A stretch of 64,000 bases of DNA from Acinetobacter sp. C26M (GTDB lineage Bacteria; Pseudomonadota; Gammaproteobacteria; Pseudomonadales; Moraxellaceae). The notes under the pieces are model-generated. The model saw only the letters and a list, made by a program, of their open reading frames with translations, did no database searches and was not told where the DNA came from. Position numbers and translations under genes: made by a program. Below, in pieces: positions 17,850 to 28,596 of this stretch (positions within the stretch are counted from its first letter, which is position 1; each line of letters starts with the position of its first letter). The stretch is taken from contig NZ_CP098478.1 in the NCBI RefSeq assembly GCF_023702675.1, positions 1,860,001 to 1,924,000 of the forward strand, in the 5' to 3' direction.

Positions 17850-19403
17850 TTACATCATCCATTCAACTGGAAAATAAGACACAAAGTGCATGGTAAAGCG
17901 CTGGAATCTGGTACTTTCAGGGTCATGATGGTGCTCAATAACTTCACCATTTTCCTTATGCTCATACCAAACAATATCACCGTTTTGATCTAATTTGAGT
18001 TGATAAGCCACTTGTAATAAATGCTGATCAAGCATAGCGGTGATTTGGTCTTGTAAATGATCAGATTCAACTACTAAACCAACTTCAGTGTTTAAATGGG
18101 CAGAGCGCGGGTCAAAGTTAAATGAACCAATAAAAACCTTTCCATCGACATCAAAAAATTTGGCATGCAAACTTGAACGGTTTTTGCCTTTTACAGGGAT
18201 TACGCTGCCTGTGGCGATTTCATACCAAGTTCGTTTTTTTCGTTCAATATTTGGTTTAAACTCATACAGTTGAACGCCATTTTTTAAAAGTGGTTTACGG
18301 TATTGGCTATAAAAAGAATGCACCACGGCGACATCATTGGCCACCAAGCTATTGGTTAGGACACGGACTTTAATACCATCTTTAGAGAGTTGATTGAGGT
18401 AGGTCGTTCCTTGTTTCGTAGGAACAAAATAAGCCGAAACTAACTCCATATGCTGTTCTGGTTTACCCATAATTTTCAAAACTTGGGCATATAAAAGCTG
18501 CTGATCTTTGGCTTGTCCTAAGGCCTTATTCGGATGATCTGCGACAAAATGTGCTTTTGCCCATTGGATTGGATAGTTTTGTAAACGTAATTTTAAATAA
18601 TCTTGAGCGGCTTCGAGTTTATCTTCGGTAGGTGTATCCACTTGATCTAAGGCTTTATAAGTATTTCTTAAACTTTCCAATTGTTGAGGTGTACCAGAAC
18701 CCATTAATTGTTCTGTTGAATAACTGAGTTTATCGGTCCAAAATTCATCGAAAACCTGTTCCGCGCGATCAACTGCTTTACCATAGAACAAAATGTCCAT
18801 GTCGCTAAACTGAAACTGGTCACTGGCTTCAAAGTATTCACTACTGATATTACGGCCACCTGTAACCGCAATTGAATGATCGGCAATAGTGAGCTTATTG
18901 TGCATACGATGATTAATCTGTTTCAGTCTAAAAACATAATCAATAAAGCGTAAGTGCCTAAACTTATAAGGATTGAAAATACGGATTTCAAAATTTGGAT
19001 GTTGGGCCAGGGCTTTTAAGGTTTTATCTAGTTTTATGCCATTTTGATCATCAATCAATAAACGGACTTTTACCCCACGATCAGCTGCTTTGAGTAACTC
19101 ATGTAGCATCATGTTGCCAATGGCATCGTCATTCCAAATATAATATTGTAAATCCAATTGATGCTTGGCATTTCGAATTAAATGAATACGGGAAGCAATA
19201 CTTAAAAAGGCATCATCCAATGCTAAAAATGCAGTTAAACCTTTTTCAATATTAAGATCGGCTTGTGGATCATTCATCCACTTTGTTTTCGTATGCAAGG
19301 AGTTACTCCGATCATGGTTCTGATTGGGTGGCAAAGAACAACCACCAATTCCTAACATGATAACAAGTGTCATTATCTTAAAATGGTATGAATTGTTTAT
19401 CAT
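17850..19403 (-). CDS. Phospholipase D-family lipoprotein (ClsC/YmdC-like)
   Basis: 517 residues from the preferred ATG at 19403; a TTG four codons upstream is also open. The N-terminus is a lipoprotein signal with GIGGC. Two HKD motifs are present: MHNKLTIADHSIAVTGGRN and LHAKFFDVDGKVFIGSFNF, each with the H-x-K-x4-D pattern, plus QYYIWNDDAIG early on. This is the layout of cardiolipin-synthase-like PLD proteins that exchange phosphatidyl groups in the envelope. It points away from frmR with its own promoter region; no partner such as ymdB is adjacent. Confidence 0.88.
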   Translation of the reverse strand: MINNSYHFKIMTLVIMLGIGGCSLPPNQNHDRSNSLHTKTKWMNDPQADLNIEKGLTAFLALDDAFLSIASRIHLIRNAKHQLDLQYYIWNDDAIGNMMLHELLKAADRGVKVRLLIDDQNGIKLDKTLKALAQHPNFEIRIFNPYKFRHLRFIDYVFRLKQINHRMHNKLTIADHSIAVTGGRNISSEYFEASDQFQFSDMDILFYGKAVDRAEQVFDEFWTDKLSYSTEQLMGSGTPQQLESLRNTYKALDQVDTPTEDKLEAAQDYLKLRLQNYPIQWAKAHFVADHPNKALGQAKDQQLLYAQVLKIMGKPEQHMELVSAYFVPTKQGTTYLNQLSKDGIKVRVLTNSLVANDVAVVHSFYSQYRKPLLKNGVQLYEFKPNIERKKRTWYEIATGSVIPVKGKNRSSLHAKFFDVDGKVFIGSFNFDPRSAHLNTEVGLVVESDHLQDQITAMLDQHLLQVAYQLKLDQNGDIVWYEHKENGEVIEHHHDPESTRFQRFTMHFVSYFPVEWMM

Positions 19404-19606
19404 TTTATTGATCAAGCGTTTGGATCCAACAGTAATGTGTAGGTGATTGATTTTCTTATATATCTAAATGCTGTTTTGTTCCAAGGGTGAAATGTAATTA
19501 TAAAGATAATCAATGGGTTATCATTTTAATAATTTAATTTTCTTTGTAAATTCATTCCAATGGACACAGCTTAATAGAATCTAGATCAACAAATATTGAG
19601 CTTAAG

Positions 19607-19626
19607 TACTATACTGGTGTATAGTA
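19607..19626. promoter_or_regulatory. FrmR operator palindrome
   Basis: TACTATAC-TGGT-GTATAGTA is a perfect 8-bp dyad with a 4-base centre, 28 bases before frmR. FrmR proteins bind dyads with similar ATAGTAT half-sites over their own promoter and release them when formaldehyde cross-links the protein. Self-regulation is inferred. Confidence 0.65.
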
Positions 19627-19654
19627 TATTTTTAGATTTAATGTGGTCGACATT

Positions 19655-19930
19655 ATGCCTAAACAATTAGAGGATAAAAAAAAGATTCTCACACGTGTAA
19701 GACGAATCCAAGGTCAAGTTCAGAGTGTGGAAAGGGCTTTGGAAAGTGACACAGAATGTGCTGATATCTTGCAGCAAATCTGTGCAGTTCGTGGTGCATT
19801 AAATGGTTTGATGACGGAACTTCTCGAAATTCATCTCAAAGACACTTTAGTTGTTGGTGAATCGTCTGAGTTGCAACGCAGTCAAGAGCTCATTCAAGTC
19901 AGTAAAATTCTTAAATCTTATTTAAAGTAA
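19655..19930 (+). CDS. frmR: Formaldehyde-responsive repressor FrmR
   Basis: 91-residue all-helical repressor of the CsoR/RcnR/FrmR family. KKKILTRVRRIQGQVQSVER, DTECADILQQICAVRGALNG and ELLEIHLKDT align closely with E. coli FrmR, including the sensing Cys in TECADILQQ and the N-terminal proline after Met. ATG 19655 (MPKQLED) is preferred because the family starts this way; the upstream open start at 19643 would add four residues. The palindrome just upstream and frmA downstream fit a formaldehyde-detoxification operon. Confidence 0.9.
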   Translation: MPKQLEDKKKILTRVRRIQGQVQSVERALESDTECADILQQICAVRGALNGLMTELLEIHLKDTLVVGESSELQRSQELIQVSKILKSYLK

Positions 19931-19934
19931 ATTA

Positions 19935-21327
<1,393 letters not shown>

Positions 21328-21341
21328 TTTAAAAGTGATAG

Positions 21342-21372
21342 GATTTGATGATGTGAAATACATCATTAAATC
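21342..21372 (+). other. Imperfect hairpin between frmA and ModE-like gene
   Basis: GATTTGATGATG and CATCATTAAATC form a 12-bp stem with one mismatch and a 7-base loop, 14 bases after frmA. No U-tract follows, so it may be a weak terminator or mRNA-stabilising hairpin. Confidence 0.4.
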
Positions 21373-21386
21373 TTGGGTAATAAGAA

Positions 21387-21743
21387 ATGTCAAAAGCACA
21401 ATTAAAGCTACATGTGCGAATCTTATCTGATCAGCAGATTGCTTTTGGTCCAGGTAAAGCTGAGCTACTTGAAGCGATTCATCGTACAGGATCAATCTCC
21501 CAAGCAGCAAAGTCTATGGATATGAGTTATCGCCGTGCATGGCAGTTGGTGGATACCATGAACCAATGCTTTCATTCCAATCTGGTCGATACCCAAACAG
21601 GTGGAACGCATGGTGGTGGTGCAGTAGTAACCGAATTGGGGCAAGTCGTGCTCAAAAAATATAGAGCCATGGAGCAGCAAGCAATTAAAGCAGTAGCAAC
21701 TGAGTTTGAAGATTTAACTAACTATCTAAAAGTAAATAAATAA
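21387..21743 (+). CDS. ModE-like single-domain winged-helix regulator
   Basis: 118 residues. GKAELLEAIHRTGSISQAAK and MSYRRAWQLVDTMNQC form the ModE/LysR-type winged helix; GTHGGGAVVTELGQVVLKKY completes it. The C-terminal molybdate-binding (TOBE) domains of full ModE are missing, so it is one of the short ModE-like regulators found beside molybdenum-enzyme or metabolic genes. No molybdenum genes lie nearby. Starts 59 bases after frmA on the same strand. Confidence 0.82.
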   Translation: MSKAQLKLHVRILSDQQIAFGPGKAELLEAIHRTGSISQAAKSMDMSYRRAWQLVDTMNQCFHSNLVDTQTGGTHGGGAVVTELGQVVLKKYRAMEQQAIKAVATEFEDLTNYLKVNK

Positions 21744-21936
21744 TCTTATAAATATAAATAATTTAAATCGCATTTCATCACATTTACTTTGATTCTTTCA
21801 CTCTCGATAAAAATTTGCTGAGTTATAGCGCATCGGTATTTTTGTCGAATCTTTTTAGCACCATAAATAAACCATTCAAACCGTCTTGTAGTTTGGGTTG
21901 TATATTAAGTTATTAATTTATATAATAAAATTATTG

Positions 21937-21953
21937 TTGGCACACTTTCTGCT
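21937..21953 (+). promoter_or_regulatory. Sigma-54 promoter of the urea amidolyase operon
   Basis: TTGGCACACTTTCTGCT has the -24 GG (21939-21940) and -12 GC (21951-21952) separated by exactly 10 bases, as required for sigma-54. It lies 41 bases before the allophanate hydrolase start. A GCACCA half-site of the NtrC type occurs upstream near 21857. Nitrogen control of urea use through NtrC and sigma-54 is well known; here it is inferred from sequence. Confidence 0.7.
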
Positions 21954-21967
21954 TTTATCTATTCAAA

Positions 21968-21979
21968 CTTGTATACAAG
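21968..21979. promoter_or_regulatory. GntR/FCD-type operator candidate
   Basis: CTTGTATACAAG is a perfect 12-bp palindrome of the TTGT-N-ACAA kind recognised by GntR-family (FCD) regulators. It lies just downstream of the predicted sigma-54 start site and before the ribosome site, where a bound repressor would block transcription. The GntR gene two genes downstream is the obvious binder. Confidence 0.55.
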
Positions 21980-21993
21980 ATAGGATTCATAAA

Positions 21994-23823
21994 GTGAGCG
22001 AAATAAAAACTTTAGGCTGGACAATTTCTGAATGGCAAACGGCGTATTTAAAGCAAGAAATTCAACTCGATATTTTGAAAGAGCTGGTTTTAGCACTTGA
22101 TCCTCAGGATGTTGCTTGGATTTCGATTGCGAGTACAGATTTAGTTGAGCAACAAATCCAATCTTTAAAGCAACTGACTCAAGATGCTGAAAATCTGCAA
22201 AAACAATTTCCTCTCTATGGTGTGCCATTCGCAGTCAAAGACAATATTGATGTCGCTGGTTTTGTCACTACAGCGGCATGTAAGGCACTGAATCGTGTTG
22301 CAACACAAGATGCTGAAACGATTCGTTTACTTAAACAAGCAGGAGCAATTGTCGTTGGCAAAACCAATCTTGATCAATTTGCGACGGGTTTGGTTGGCAC
22401 ACGTTCACCTTTTGGGGCAGTACCGAATAGTTTTAAACCTGAATATGTCAGTGGCGGCTCAAGTTCGGGTTCGGCTAGTGTGGTTGCACGTGGTTTAGTT
22501 CCATTTTCTTTAGGAACTGATACCGCTGGGTCAGGGCGTGTGCCAGCAGCATTTAATAATATTGTCGGTTTAAAGCCAACCAAAGGGCGCTTTTCTAATC
22601 GTGGTCTATTACCCGCAGTAAAGAGCATTGATTGTATTTCTATCTTTGCTCTCACTGTGGCTGACGCTGAATTGGTGGCTGCTCAAGTCGAAGCTTACGA
22701 TATTTTAGATAGCTATTCACGTCAGCATCCTAAAAACGTACCTGCACGTTTCTCTAGTAAGCTGAAATTTGCCATCCCGAATAAATTGAACTTCTTTGGT
22801 GATGAATTGGCTGAAAAAGCTTTTCAACACACCATTCAATTACTTGAAAGCTTAAATGCTGAAATTACTCGCATTGATTTCTCTGCTTTTGAGCAACTTG
22901 CAGCACAACTTTATCAAGGCCCTTGGGTGGCAGAACGTACTGCAGCGGCTGCTGACCTACTCAAAACCAATGTTGCTGATTTTGATCCGACCGTTTTAGA
23001 GATTATTCAACAAGGTGAAAAATATTCCGCGGTGGATGCCTACAATGCTGAATATTTAAAACAGGATTTGACCCGAAAAATCCAAGCTAGCTTGGCTGAG
23101 TTTGATGCCTTGATCGTGCCAACTTCACCAACGATTTATACCATTGAACAAATGCAACAACACCCGATTGAATATAACGCGCATTTCGGCACTTATACCA
23201 ATTTTACCAATCTCGCAGATTTAAGTGCTTTGGCATTACCCGCAGGCTTTAGAGCAGACAACCTACCATTTGGTATCACTTTAATTGCACCTGCTTGGCA
23301 CGATGCAGCCTTGGTGCATTTCGGCAAAGCATGGCAGAACTATTTAGCACTGAAACTCGGTGCGTTAGATAAGACATTAGCTGTAGCAAGTGCACCGACT
23401 TTGCTGTCACCTCATCATATTCGTGTCGCGGTTGTCGGTGCGCATTTAACTGGTATGCCACTGAATTTCCAACTCACCACACGTGGTGCGGTTCATGTCG
23501 AAACCACCAAAACCTCTCAGGATTATGCGCTTTATGCCTTAAATGGTACGGTTCCGCCAAAACCAGGTTTGGCTCGTCAACAAGATGGACAAAGCATCAT
23601 TGTCGAGCTTTGGGATGTACCCACAGCACGTTTCGGTGAGTTTGTAGCAGAAATTCCAACCCCATTGGGCATGGGCAATGTCGAACTTGAAGATGGCCGT
23701 TGGGTTAAAGGTTTTATTTGTGAACCCTATGGCTTAGGCGATGCCGAGAATATCAGCCATTTTGGTGGCTGGAGAGCGTATATCCAGCATCGCAATAGTC
23801 AAGTCGTCAATACAGCTAATTAA
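21994..23823 (+). CDS. atzF: Allophanate hydrolase
   Basis: Hydrolyses allophanate to ammonia and CO2, the second step of the ATP-dependent urea amidolyase pathway. 609 residues: an amidase-signature domain (AVKDNIDVAG with the catalytic Lys; GGSSSGSASVVARG with the Ser-cisSer pair; SLGTDTAGSGRVPAA with the nucleophile) over about the first 450 residues, then the C-terminal domain specific to allophanate hydrolases (GMPLNFQLTTRGA). GTG 21994, with AGGA 8 bases upstream, starts after the sigma-54 promoter and GntR palindrome; the longer open frame from 21898 would cover them. First gene of the operon. Confidence 0.92.
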   Translation: MSEIKTLGWTISEWQTAYLKQEIQLDILKELVLALDPQDVAWISIASTDLVEQQIQSLKQLTQDAENLQKQFPLYGVPFAVKDNIDVAGFVTTAACKALNRVATQDAETIRLLKQAGAIVVGKTNLDQFATGLVGTRSPFGAVPNSFKPEYVSGGSSSGSASVVARGLVPFSLGTDTAGSGRVPAAFNNIVGLKPTKGRFSNRGLLPAVKSIDCISIFALTVADAELVAAQVEAYDILDSYSRQHPKNVPARFSSKLKFAIPNKLNFFGDELAEKAFQHTIQLLESLNAEITRIDFSAFEQLAAQLYQGPWVAERTAAAADLLKTNVADFDPTVLEIIQQGEKYSAVDAYNAEYLKQDLTRKIQASLAEFDALIVPTSPTIYTIEQMQQHPIEYNAHFGTYTNFTNLADLSALALPAGFRADNLPFGITLIAPAWHDAALVHFGKAWQNYLALKLGALDKTLAVASAPTLLSPHHIRVAVVGAHLTGMPLNFQLTTRGAVHVETTKTSQDYALYALNGTVPPKPGLARQQDGQSIIVELWDVPTARFGEFVAEIPTPLGMGNVELEDGRWVKGFICEPYGLGDAENISHFGGWRAYIQHRNSQVVNTAN

Positions 23824-23842
23824 TTTTTGAGGGGGAATCATC

Positions 23843-26800
23843 ATGTTTAAGACCGTACTTATTGCAAACCGTGGTGAAATTGCTGTTAGAGCAATTCGAA
23901 CACTGAAAAAATTAGGCATTACCAGTGTCGCGGTTTATTCGGACAGCGACCGCTATGCTCAGCATGTACAGGATGCAGATATCTCAATTGCACTAGATGG
24001 TTTAAAACCTGCCGATACTTATTTGAGTATCGAAAAACTGATTCAAGCTGCTAAACAGACTGGGGCAGAAGCAATTTTTCCAGGCTATGGTTTTCTGTCT
24101 GAGAGTGCCGATTTCTCTCGTGCTTGTGAAGAAAATAATATTGCCTTTATGGGGCCAACTGCAGAACAGATTCTGGAATTTGGTCTAAAACATCGTGCAC
24201 GTGAACTTGCCGCAGCGGCTCATGTACCAATGACCCCTGGTACAGGCTTGCTGGACAGTTTAGAGGAAGCATTGACTGCGGCTGAGCGGATTGGTTATCC
24301 AATTATGCTCAAAAGCACCGCTGGTGGTGGTGGTATCGGCCTAACCCGATGCGATACCCCACAAGCACTGGCCGATGCTTATGAAAGCGTGAAACGCCTA
24401 GGCGAGCAGTTTTTTAAAGATGCAGGTGTTTTTATTGAATGCTTTATTGATAAAGCACGTCATGTTGAAGTACAAATTTTTGGTGATGGTAAAGGTCAAG
24501 TTGTCGCATTTGGTGAGCGTGATTGCTCATTGCAACGTCGTAACCAAAAAGTGGTTGAAGAAACACCTGCAGCTAATTTACCTGAAGCAACCCGTAAAAA
24601 GCTACATCAAGCCGCAGTTGAACTGGGGCGCTCTGTGAATTACCGCAGTGCAGGAACGGTTGAATTTATTTACGATGCACAACGAGATGAATTTTATTTC
24701 CTTGAGGTGAATACCCGTTTACAGGTGGAGCATCCAGTAACGGAAATGGTGACTGTTCTCGACTTGATTGAGTGTATGCTCAAAGTTGCGGCGGGTGATG
24801 CATTGGATTGGGACTATCTCAGCAATATCAAACCGCAAGGTGCTGCAATTGAAGTCCGAGTCTATGCCGAAGATCCTGTGAAAAATTTCCAACCTAGCCC
24901 GGGTGTGCTCACCGAAGTGTCATTTCCAGAAGGTATCCGTGTTGATACATGGGTGAAAACAGGCACAGAAATTTCTCAGTATTTTGATCCAATGATTGCA
25001 AAGATTATTGTGCATGCGGAAGATCGAGCTGCTGCGATTGAAAAACTAAAAGTGGTTTTAGCTGAAACGCGTTTAAATGGCATCAGCACCAACTTGGATT
25101 ATGCACGCGCGATTGTTTCTGACCAACGATTTGAATCCATGCAAATCTGGACACGGATGCTTGATGATTTTGATTATTCGCCAAAAGTCATTGAAGTGAT
25201 CCAAGCAGGTACATTGAGTTCCATTCAAGATTATCCAGGGCGTACAGGCTATTGGAATATTGGTGTACCACCATCTGGCCCAATGGATGATTATGCGTTC
25301 CAACTCGCCAACCGTATTGTCGGCAATGATGCCAAAGCAGCAGGTTTTGAGTTTACCTTGGTGGGCCCAACCTTAAAGTTCCATGCCGATACCACCATTG
25401 CACTCACAGGTGCAAGCTGTACGGCTTTGTTGGATGATCAACTGATTGCCTTTTGGCAACCGATTAAGGTCAAAGCTGGTCAAACTTTGAAAGTTGGTCA
25501 GGTGGCATCTGGATGTCGTACTTATTTAGCTGTGCGTGATGGTCTGGATGTACCCCTATATTTGGGTAGCCGATCAACATTTGCATTAGGTAATTTTGGT
25601 GGTCATGCAGGGCGGACTTTACGTGTTGGCGACATGATCAAAATGGTCGATGCACAATTTGCCAGTGCGGAATTACCGCTTGCGATTGATGAGCCTCAAG
25701 CCTTATCCAAAGATCTCATCCCTGAGTATAGCAATGAATGGGAAATCGCAGTGTTGTATGGACCACATGGTGCACCTGATTTCTTTAAACCTGAATATGT
25801 CGAAGAATTCTTTGCTTCTGAGTGGACGGTTCACTTTAACTCAAACCGTTTAGGGGTCAGACTTTCAGGTCCGACACCGAGCTGGGCAAGAGAAAATGGT
25901 GGTGAAGCTGGTTTGCACCCATCCAATGTGCATGATTGTGAATATGCAATTGGTGCGATCAACTTTACGGGTGATTTCCCTGTGATTTTGGCAAAAGATG
26001 GCCCAAGTTTAGGTGGCTTCGTTTGTCCAGTAACCATTGCCAAGGCTGAACTGTGGAAAGTAGGTCAACTGAAAGCCGATGACAAAATCCGTTTTTACCC
26101 AATCACGGCAGAGCAAGCCAATGCGTTAGAACGGAAACAAATCGACAATATCCAGAACTTTGCAGATGCCGCCAAAGTCGTTGAAACCATTGAACCTGCT
26201 CAAGATGTCTTTTCCACTATTCTGGCTCAACGTGAACCAACAGCATTATCGCCAAAAACAGTTTATCGCCAAGCAGGTGATAGCTATATTTTATTAGAAT
26301 ATGGTGAAAACGTTTTAGATTTGGCGCTACGTTTACGAGTGCACCAATTGATTCAAATGATTCGTGATGCCAATCTTGTAGGTGTTTTGGAACTGTCACC
26401 AGGTGTGCGTTCCCTACAAATTAAATATGATGGTCTGGTGATTCCACAAGCTGAGCTCATTTATCAATTGCTTAAACTTGAAGAAAAAATGGGTGATTTA
26501 AGCCAGCTCAAAATCCCATCGCGTATTGTGCATTTACCAATGGCGTTTGAGGACAGTGCCACTTTGGGTGCAGTAGAGCGCTATCAGGAAAGTGTTTGCG
26601 CCAAGGCACCATGGTTACCGAATAACGTTGATTTTATCCAACGTATTAACGGGCTAGCACATCGTGATGAAGTCAAAGATATTATTTTTGATGCCAACTA
26701 CTTAGTGCTAGGTTTAGGCGATGTTTATCTGACAGCGCCATGTGCAGTACCGATTGATCCACGTCACCGCTTACTCAGTTCTAAGTATAATCCTGCACGT

Positions 26801-27448
26801 ACTTTTACCGCTGAGGGTACTGTCGGTATTGGTGGGATGTACATGTGTATTTATGGCATGGATTCACCGGGTGGTTATCAGTTGATTGGGCGGACGCTGC
26901 CGATCTGGAACAAGTTTAAAAAGAACAAGCAATTTGGAGATAAGCAATGGTTCTTGCAATTCTTTGACCAGATTAAATATTTCCCTGTGACCGAAGCTGA
27001 ATTGAATGAATGGCGCGCAGATTTTGAAAATGGCCGTGCTCAAATTCAAATTGAAGAAACTGAGTTTGATTATGCAGACTATGTACAGTTCTTGGACAAT
27101 GAAGCAGAAAGTATTGCGGCTTTTAAACACAAGCAACAACAGGCCTTTAGCACCGAAGTCAATCGCTGGAAGGAAGAGTTTGCTGCACAACCTGAGCAAC
27201 ATGTTGAACAAGCCATTGATGTTGATTACAGCCATCTTTCTTCTTTAAATGCATCAATGACAGGAAATATCTGGAAGATCTTTGTGGAACATGGGCAAGA
27301 GATCAAAAAAGGCGAAACTGTTGCTATTATTGAAGCCATGAAAATGGAATTGCCTGTGTATGCGGAAGAGGATGGCATCGTCAAAGCCATTATTTGCAGA
27401 GCAGGGCAAACCGTACACAGTGGTGAACCATTGGTCTATATGGAATAA
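23843..27448 (+). CDS. Urea carboxylase
   Basis: Biotin-dependent enzyme of 1201 residues converting urea, ATP and bicarbonate to allophanate. In order: biotin carboxylase/ATP-grasp domain (residues about 1-450; FKTVLIANRGEIAVRAI, KSTAGGGGIGLTRC, EVNTRLQVEHPVTE), a KipA/KipI-type carboxyltransferase region (IQAGTLSSIQDYPGRTGYW onward to about residue 1050), and a C-terminal biotinyl domain with EAMKMELPV. A strong GAGGGGG precedes ATG 23843, 19 bases after the hydrolase. Some such enzymes are really guanidine carboxylases; the absence of a guanidine riboswitch and of the DUF1989 partner genes favours urea here, but this cannot be settled from the sequence alone. Confidence 0.9.
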   Translation: MFKTVLIANRGEIAVRAIRTLKKLGITSVAVYSDSDRYAQHVQDADISIALDGLKPADTYLSIEKLIQAAKQTGAEAIFPGYGFLSESADFSRACEENNIAFMGPTAEQILEFGLKHRARELAAAAHVPMTPGTGLLDSLEEALTAAERIGYPIMLKSTAGGGGIGLTRCDTPQALADAYESVKRLGEQFFKDAGVFIECFIDKARHVEVQIFGDGKGQVVAFGERDCSLQRRNQKVVEETPAANLPEATRKKLHQAAVELGRSVNYRSAGTVEFIYDAQRDEFYFLEVNTRLQVEHPVTEMVTVLDLIECMLKVAAGDALDWDYLSNIKPQGAAIEVRVYAEDPVKNFQPSPGVLTEVSFPEGIRVDTWVKTGTEISQYFDPMIAKIIVHAEDRAAAIEKLKVVLAETRLNGISTNLDYARAIVSDQRFESMQIWTRMLDDFDYSPKVIEVIQAGTLSSIQDYPGRTGYWNIGVPPSGPMDDYAFQLANRIVGNDAKAAGFEFTLVGPTLKFHADTTIALTGASCTALLDDQLIAFWQPIKVKAGQTLKVGQVASGCRTYLAVRDGLDVPLYLGSRSTFALGNFGGHAGRTLRVGDMIKMVDAQFASAELPLAIDEPQALSKDLIPEYSNEWEIAVLYGPHGAPDFFKPEYVEEFFASEWTVHFNSNRLGVRLSGPTPSWARENGGEAGLHPSNVHDCEYAIGAINFTGDFPVILAKDGPSLGGFVCPVTIAKAELWKVGQLKADDKIRFYPITAEQANALERKQIDNIQNFADAAKVVETIEPAQDVFSTILAQREPTALSPKTVYRQAGDSYILLEYGENVLDLALRLRVHQLIQMIRDANLVGVLELSPGVRSLQIKYDGLVIPQAELIYQLLKLEEKMGDLSQLKIPSRIVHLPMAFEDSATLGAVERYQESVCAKAPWLPNNVDFIQRINGLAHRDEVKDIIFDANYLVLGLGDVYLTAPCAVPIDPRHRLLSSKYNPARTFTAEGTVGIGGMYMCIYGMDSPGGYQLIGRTLPIWNKFKKNKQFGDKQWFLQFFDQIKYFPVTEAELNEWRADFENGRAQIQIEETEFDYADYVQFLDNEAESIAAFKHKQQQAFSTEVNRWKEEFAAQPEQHVEQAIDVDYSHLSSLNASMTGNIWKIFVEHGQEIKKGETVAIIEAMKMELPVYAEEDGIVKAIICRAGQTVHSGEPLVYME

Positions 27449-27454
27449 GCTTGC

Positions 27455-28159
27455 ATGAAAGAAGCTAACATCAACATAAAGAACACAACCAAAGGCTCAG
27501 ACAATTTGTCTGAGCTAGTTTACCAACGTATCAAGAATGATATTTTTGACTTCAAATTGATGCCAGGTGAACGCTTTACTGAGTCTGAAGTTGCTAAAGC
27601 CTATGATGTGAGTCGTACCCCAATCCGACAAGCCTTGTATCGTTTGCAACAAGAAGGCTATGTTGATGTGAGCTTTCGGAGCGGTTGGCAGATTCGGCCG
27701 CTCAATTTTCGTTATTATGAAGAACTTTATGATGTACGTATTGTTTTGGAAAAAGATTCGATTCGAAAACTCTGTCAGATTGACCACCACAACTCAGTTG
27801 AGCTGTCAGTGTTAAAAGACCTGTGGTTATTACAACCATCTGAGTATTTAAAAGACATTAAACAGCTTTCTCAGCAAGATGAGGATTTTCATTGTGCTTT
27901 GGTCCGAGCTTCAGGCAATAATGAAATGGCAAGGATTCATCGAGACTTAAGTGAGCGTATTCGGATTATTCGCCGTTTGGATTTTTCTAAAGATTATCGA
28001 GTTGAAGCAACTTATCAGGAACATCAAAAAATCTTAGGTTTTATTTTCGATCGACAAACTGAACAAGCAATCAATGCGATTGAAGCGCATATTATGCAAA
28101 GTCGTGATGAAGTGAAAAAAATTACTTTACAGATGTTGGATTCGAGTCAGTTTTACTAA
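27455..28159 (+). CDS. GntR-family (FCD) transcriptional regulator
   Basis: 234 residues: an N-terminal winged helix (LVYQRIKNDIFDFKLMPGER, VSRTPIRQALYRLQQEGYV) and a C-terminal all-helical FCD ligand-binding domain (YDVRIVLEKDSIRK, DEDFHCALVRASGN, EHQKILGFI). It starts 6 bases after the urea carboxylase stop, so it belongs to the operon and most likely feeds back on it through the CTTGTATACAAG palindrome near 21970. Confidence 0.9.
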   Translation: MKEANINIKNTTKGSDNLSELVYQRIKNDIFDFKLMPGERFTESEVAKAYDVSRTPIRQALYRLQQEGYVDVSFRSGWQIRPLNFRYYEELYDVRIVLEKDSIRKLCQIDHHNSVELSVLKDLWLLQPSEYLKDIKQLSQQDEDFHCALVRASGNNEMARIHRDLSERIRIIRRLDFSKDYRVEATYQEHQKILGFIFDRQTEQAINAIEAHIMQSRDEVKKITLQMLDSSQFY

Positions 28160-28214
28160 ACAGAAAGTATCGAGTAAAGTAAAAATATTTGTAATAATTC
28201 ATTTTAGGATTACG

Positions 28215-28451
28215 ATGCTTAAAAATGAGCTAATTTGTTGTATTGAACAATTTATCAATAAAAAGGATATATCTATAAAGAATGCGAATAAAATTGAGTT
28301 CCTACTTGAGAGTTTGAAGTTAGAACAAGATTTTGTAAATGATATTATTCTCATGTTAGCGTCCTATGTCCCAAGTGGGGGAGCATACATGTATGACGAA
28401 GATCAGGTTGCTTATGAATTAAAGAAAATATTAAAAATTATAGAAATATAA
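28215..28451 (+). CDS. Hypothetical 78-residue protein
   Basis: Acidic-to-neutral helical small protein (MLKNELICCIEQFINKKDIS at the start; YVPSGGAYMYDEDQVAYE near the C-terminus). AGGA lies before the ATG. AT-rich codons differ from the urea genes upstream. Its size and style are reminiscent of small immunity proteins, but no toxin gene is adjacent and no family is recognised. Confidence 0.5.
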   Translation: MLKNELICCIEQFINKKDISIKNANKIEFLLESLKLEQDFVNDIILMLASYVPSGGAYMYDEDQVAYELKKILKIIEI

Positions 28452-28596
28452 TAAGTTAAACATTATTACTGGATGGCTTTACATTATTTTTCGTTCGAAA
28501 GCTCTATATTCCATGCCTAATTCTGCATAAAACTAACAGTTTTTATCTGTTTGCTATTTAATAATAAAAATCACATTTCAAATCATCAGATGACAC

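Noticed and set aside
21744..21993. Guanidine-I riboswitch before the carboxylase operon
   Set aside because: No conserved ACGR-type loops or paired helices seen; the region instead holds a sigma-54 promoter and a short palindrome.
23843..27448. Pyruvate or acetyl-CoA carboxylase instead of urea carboxylase
   Set aside because: The KipA/KipI-type middle region and the adjacent allophanate hydrolase are specific to the urea/guanidine carboxylase group.
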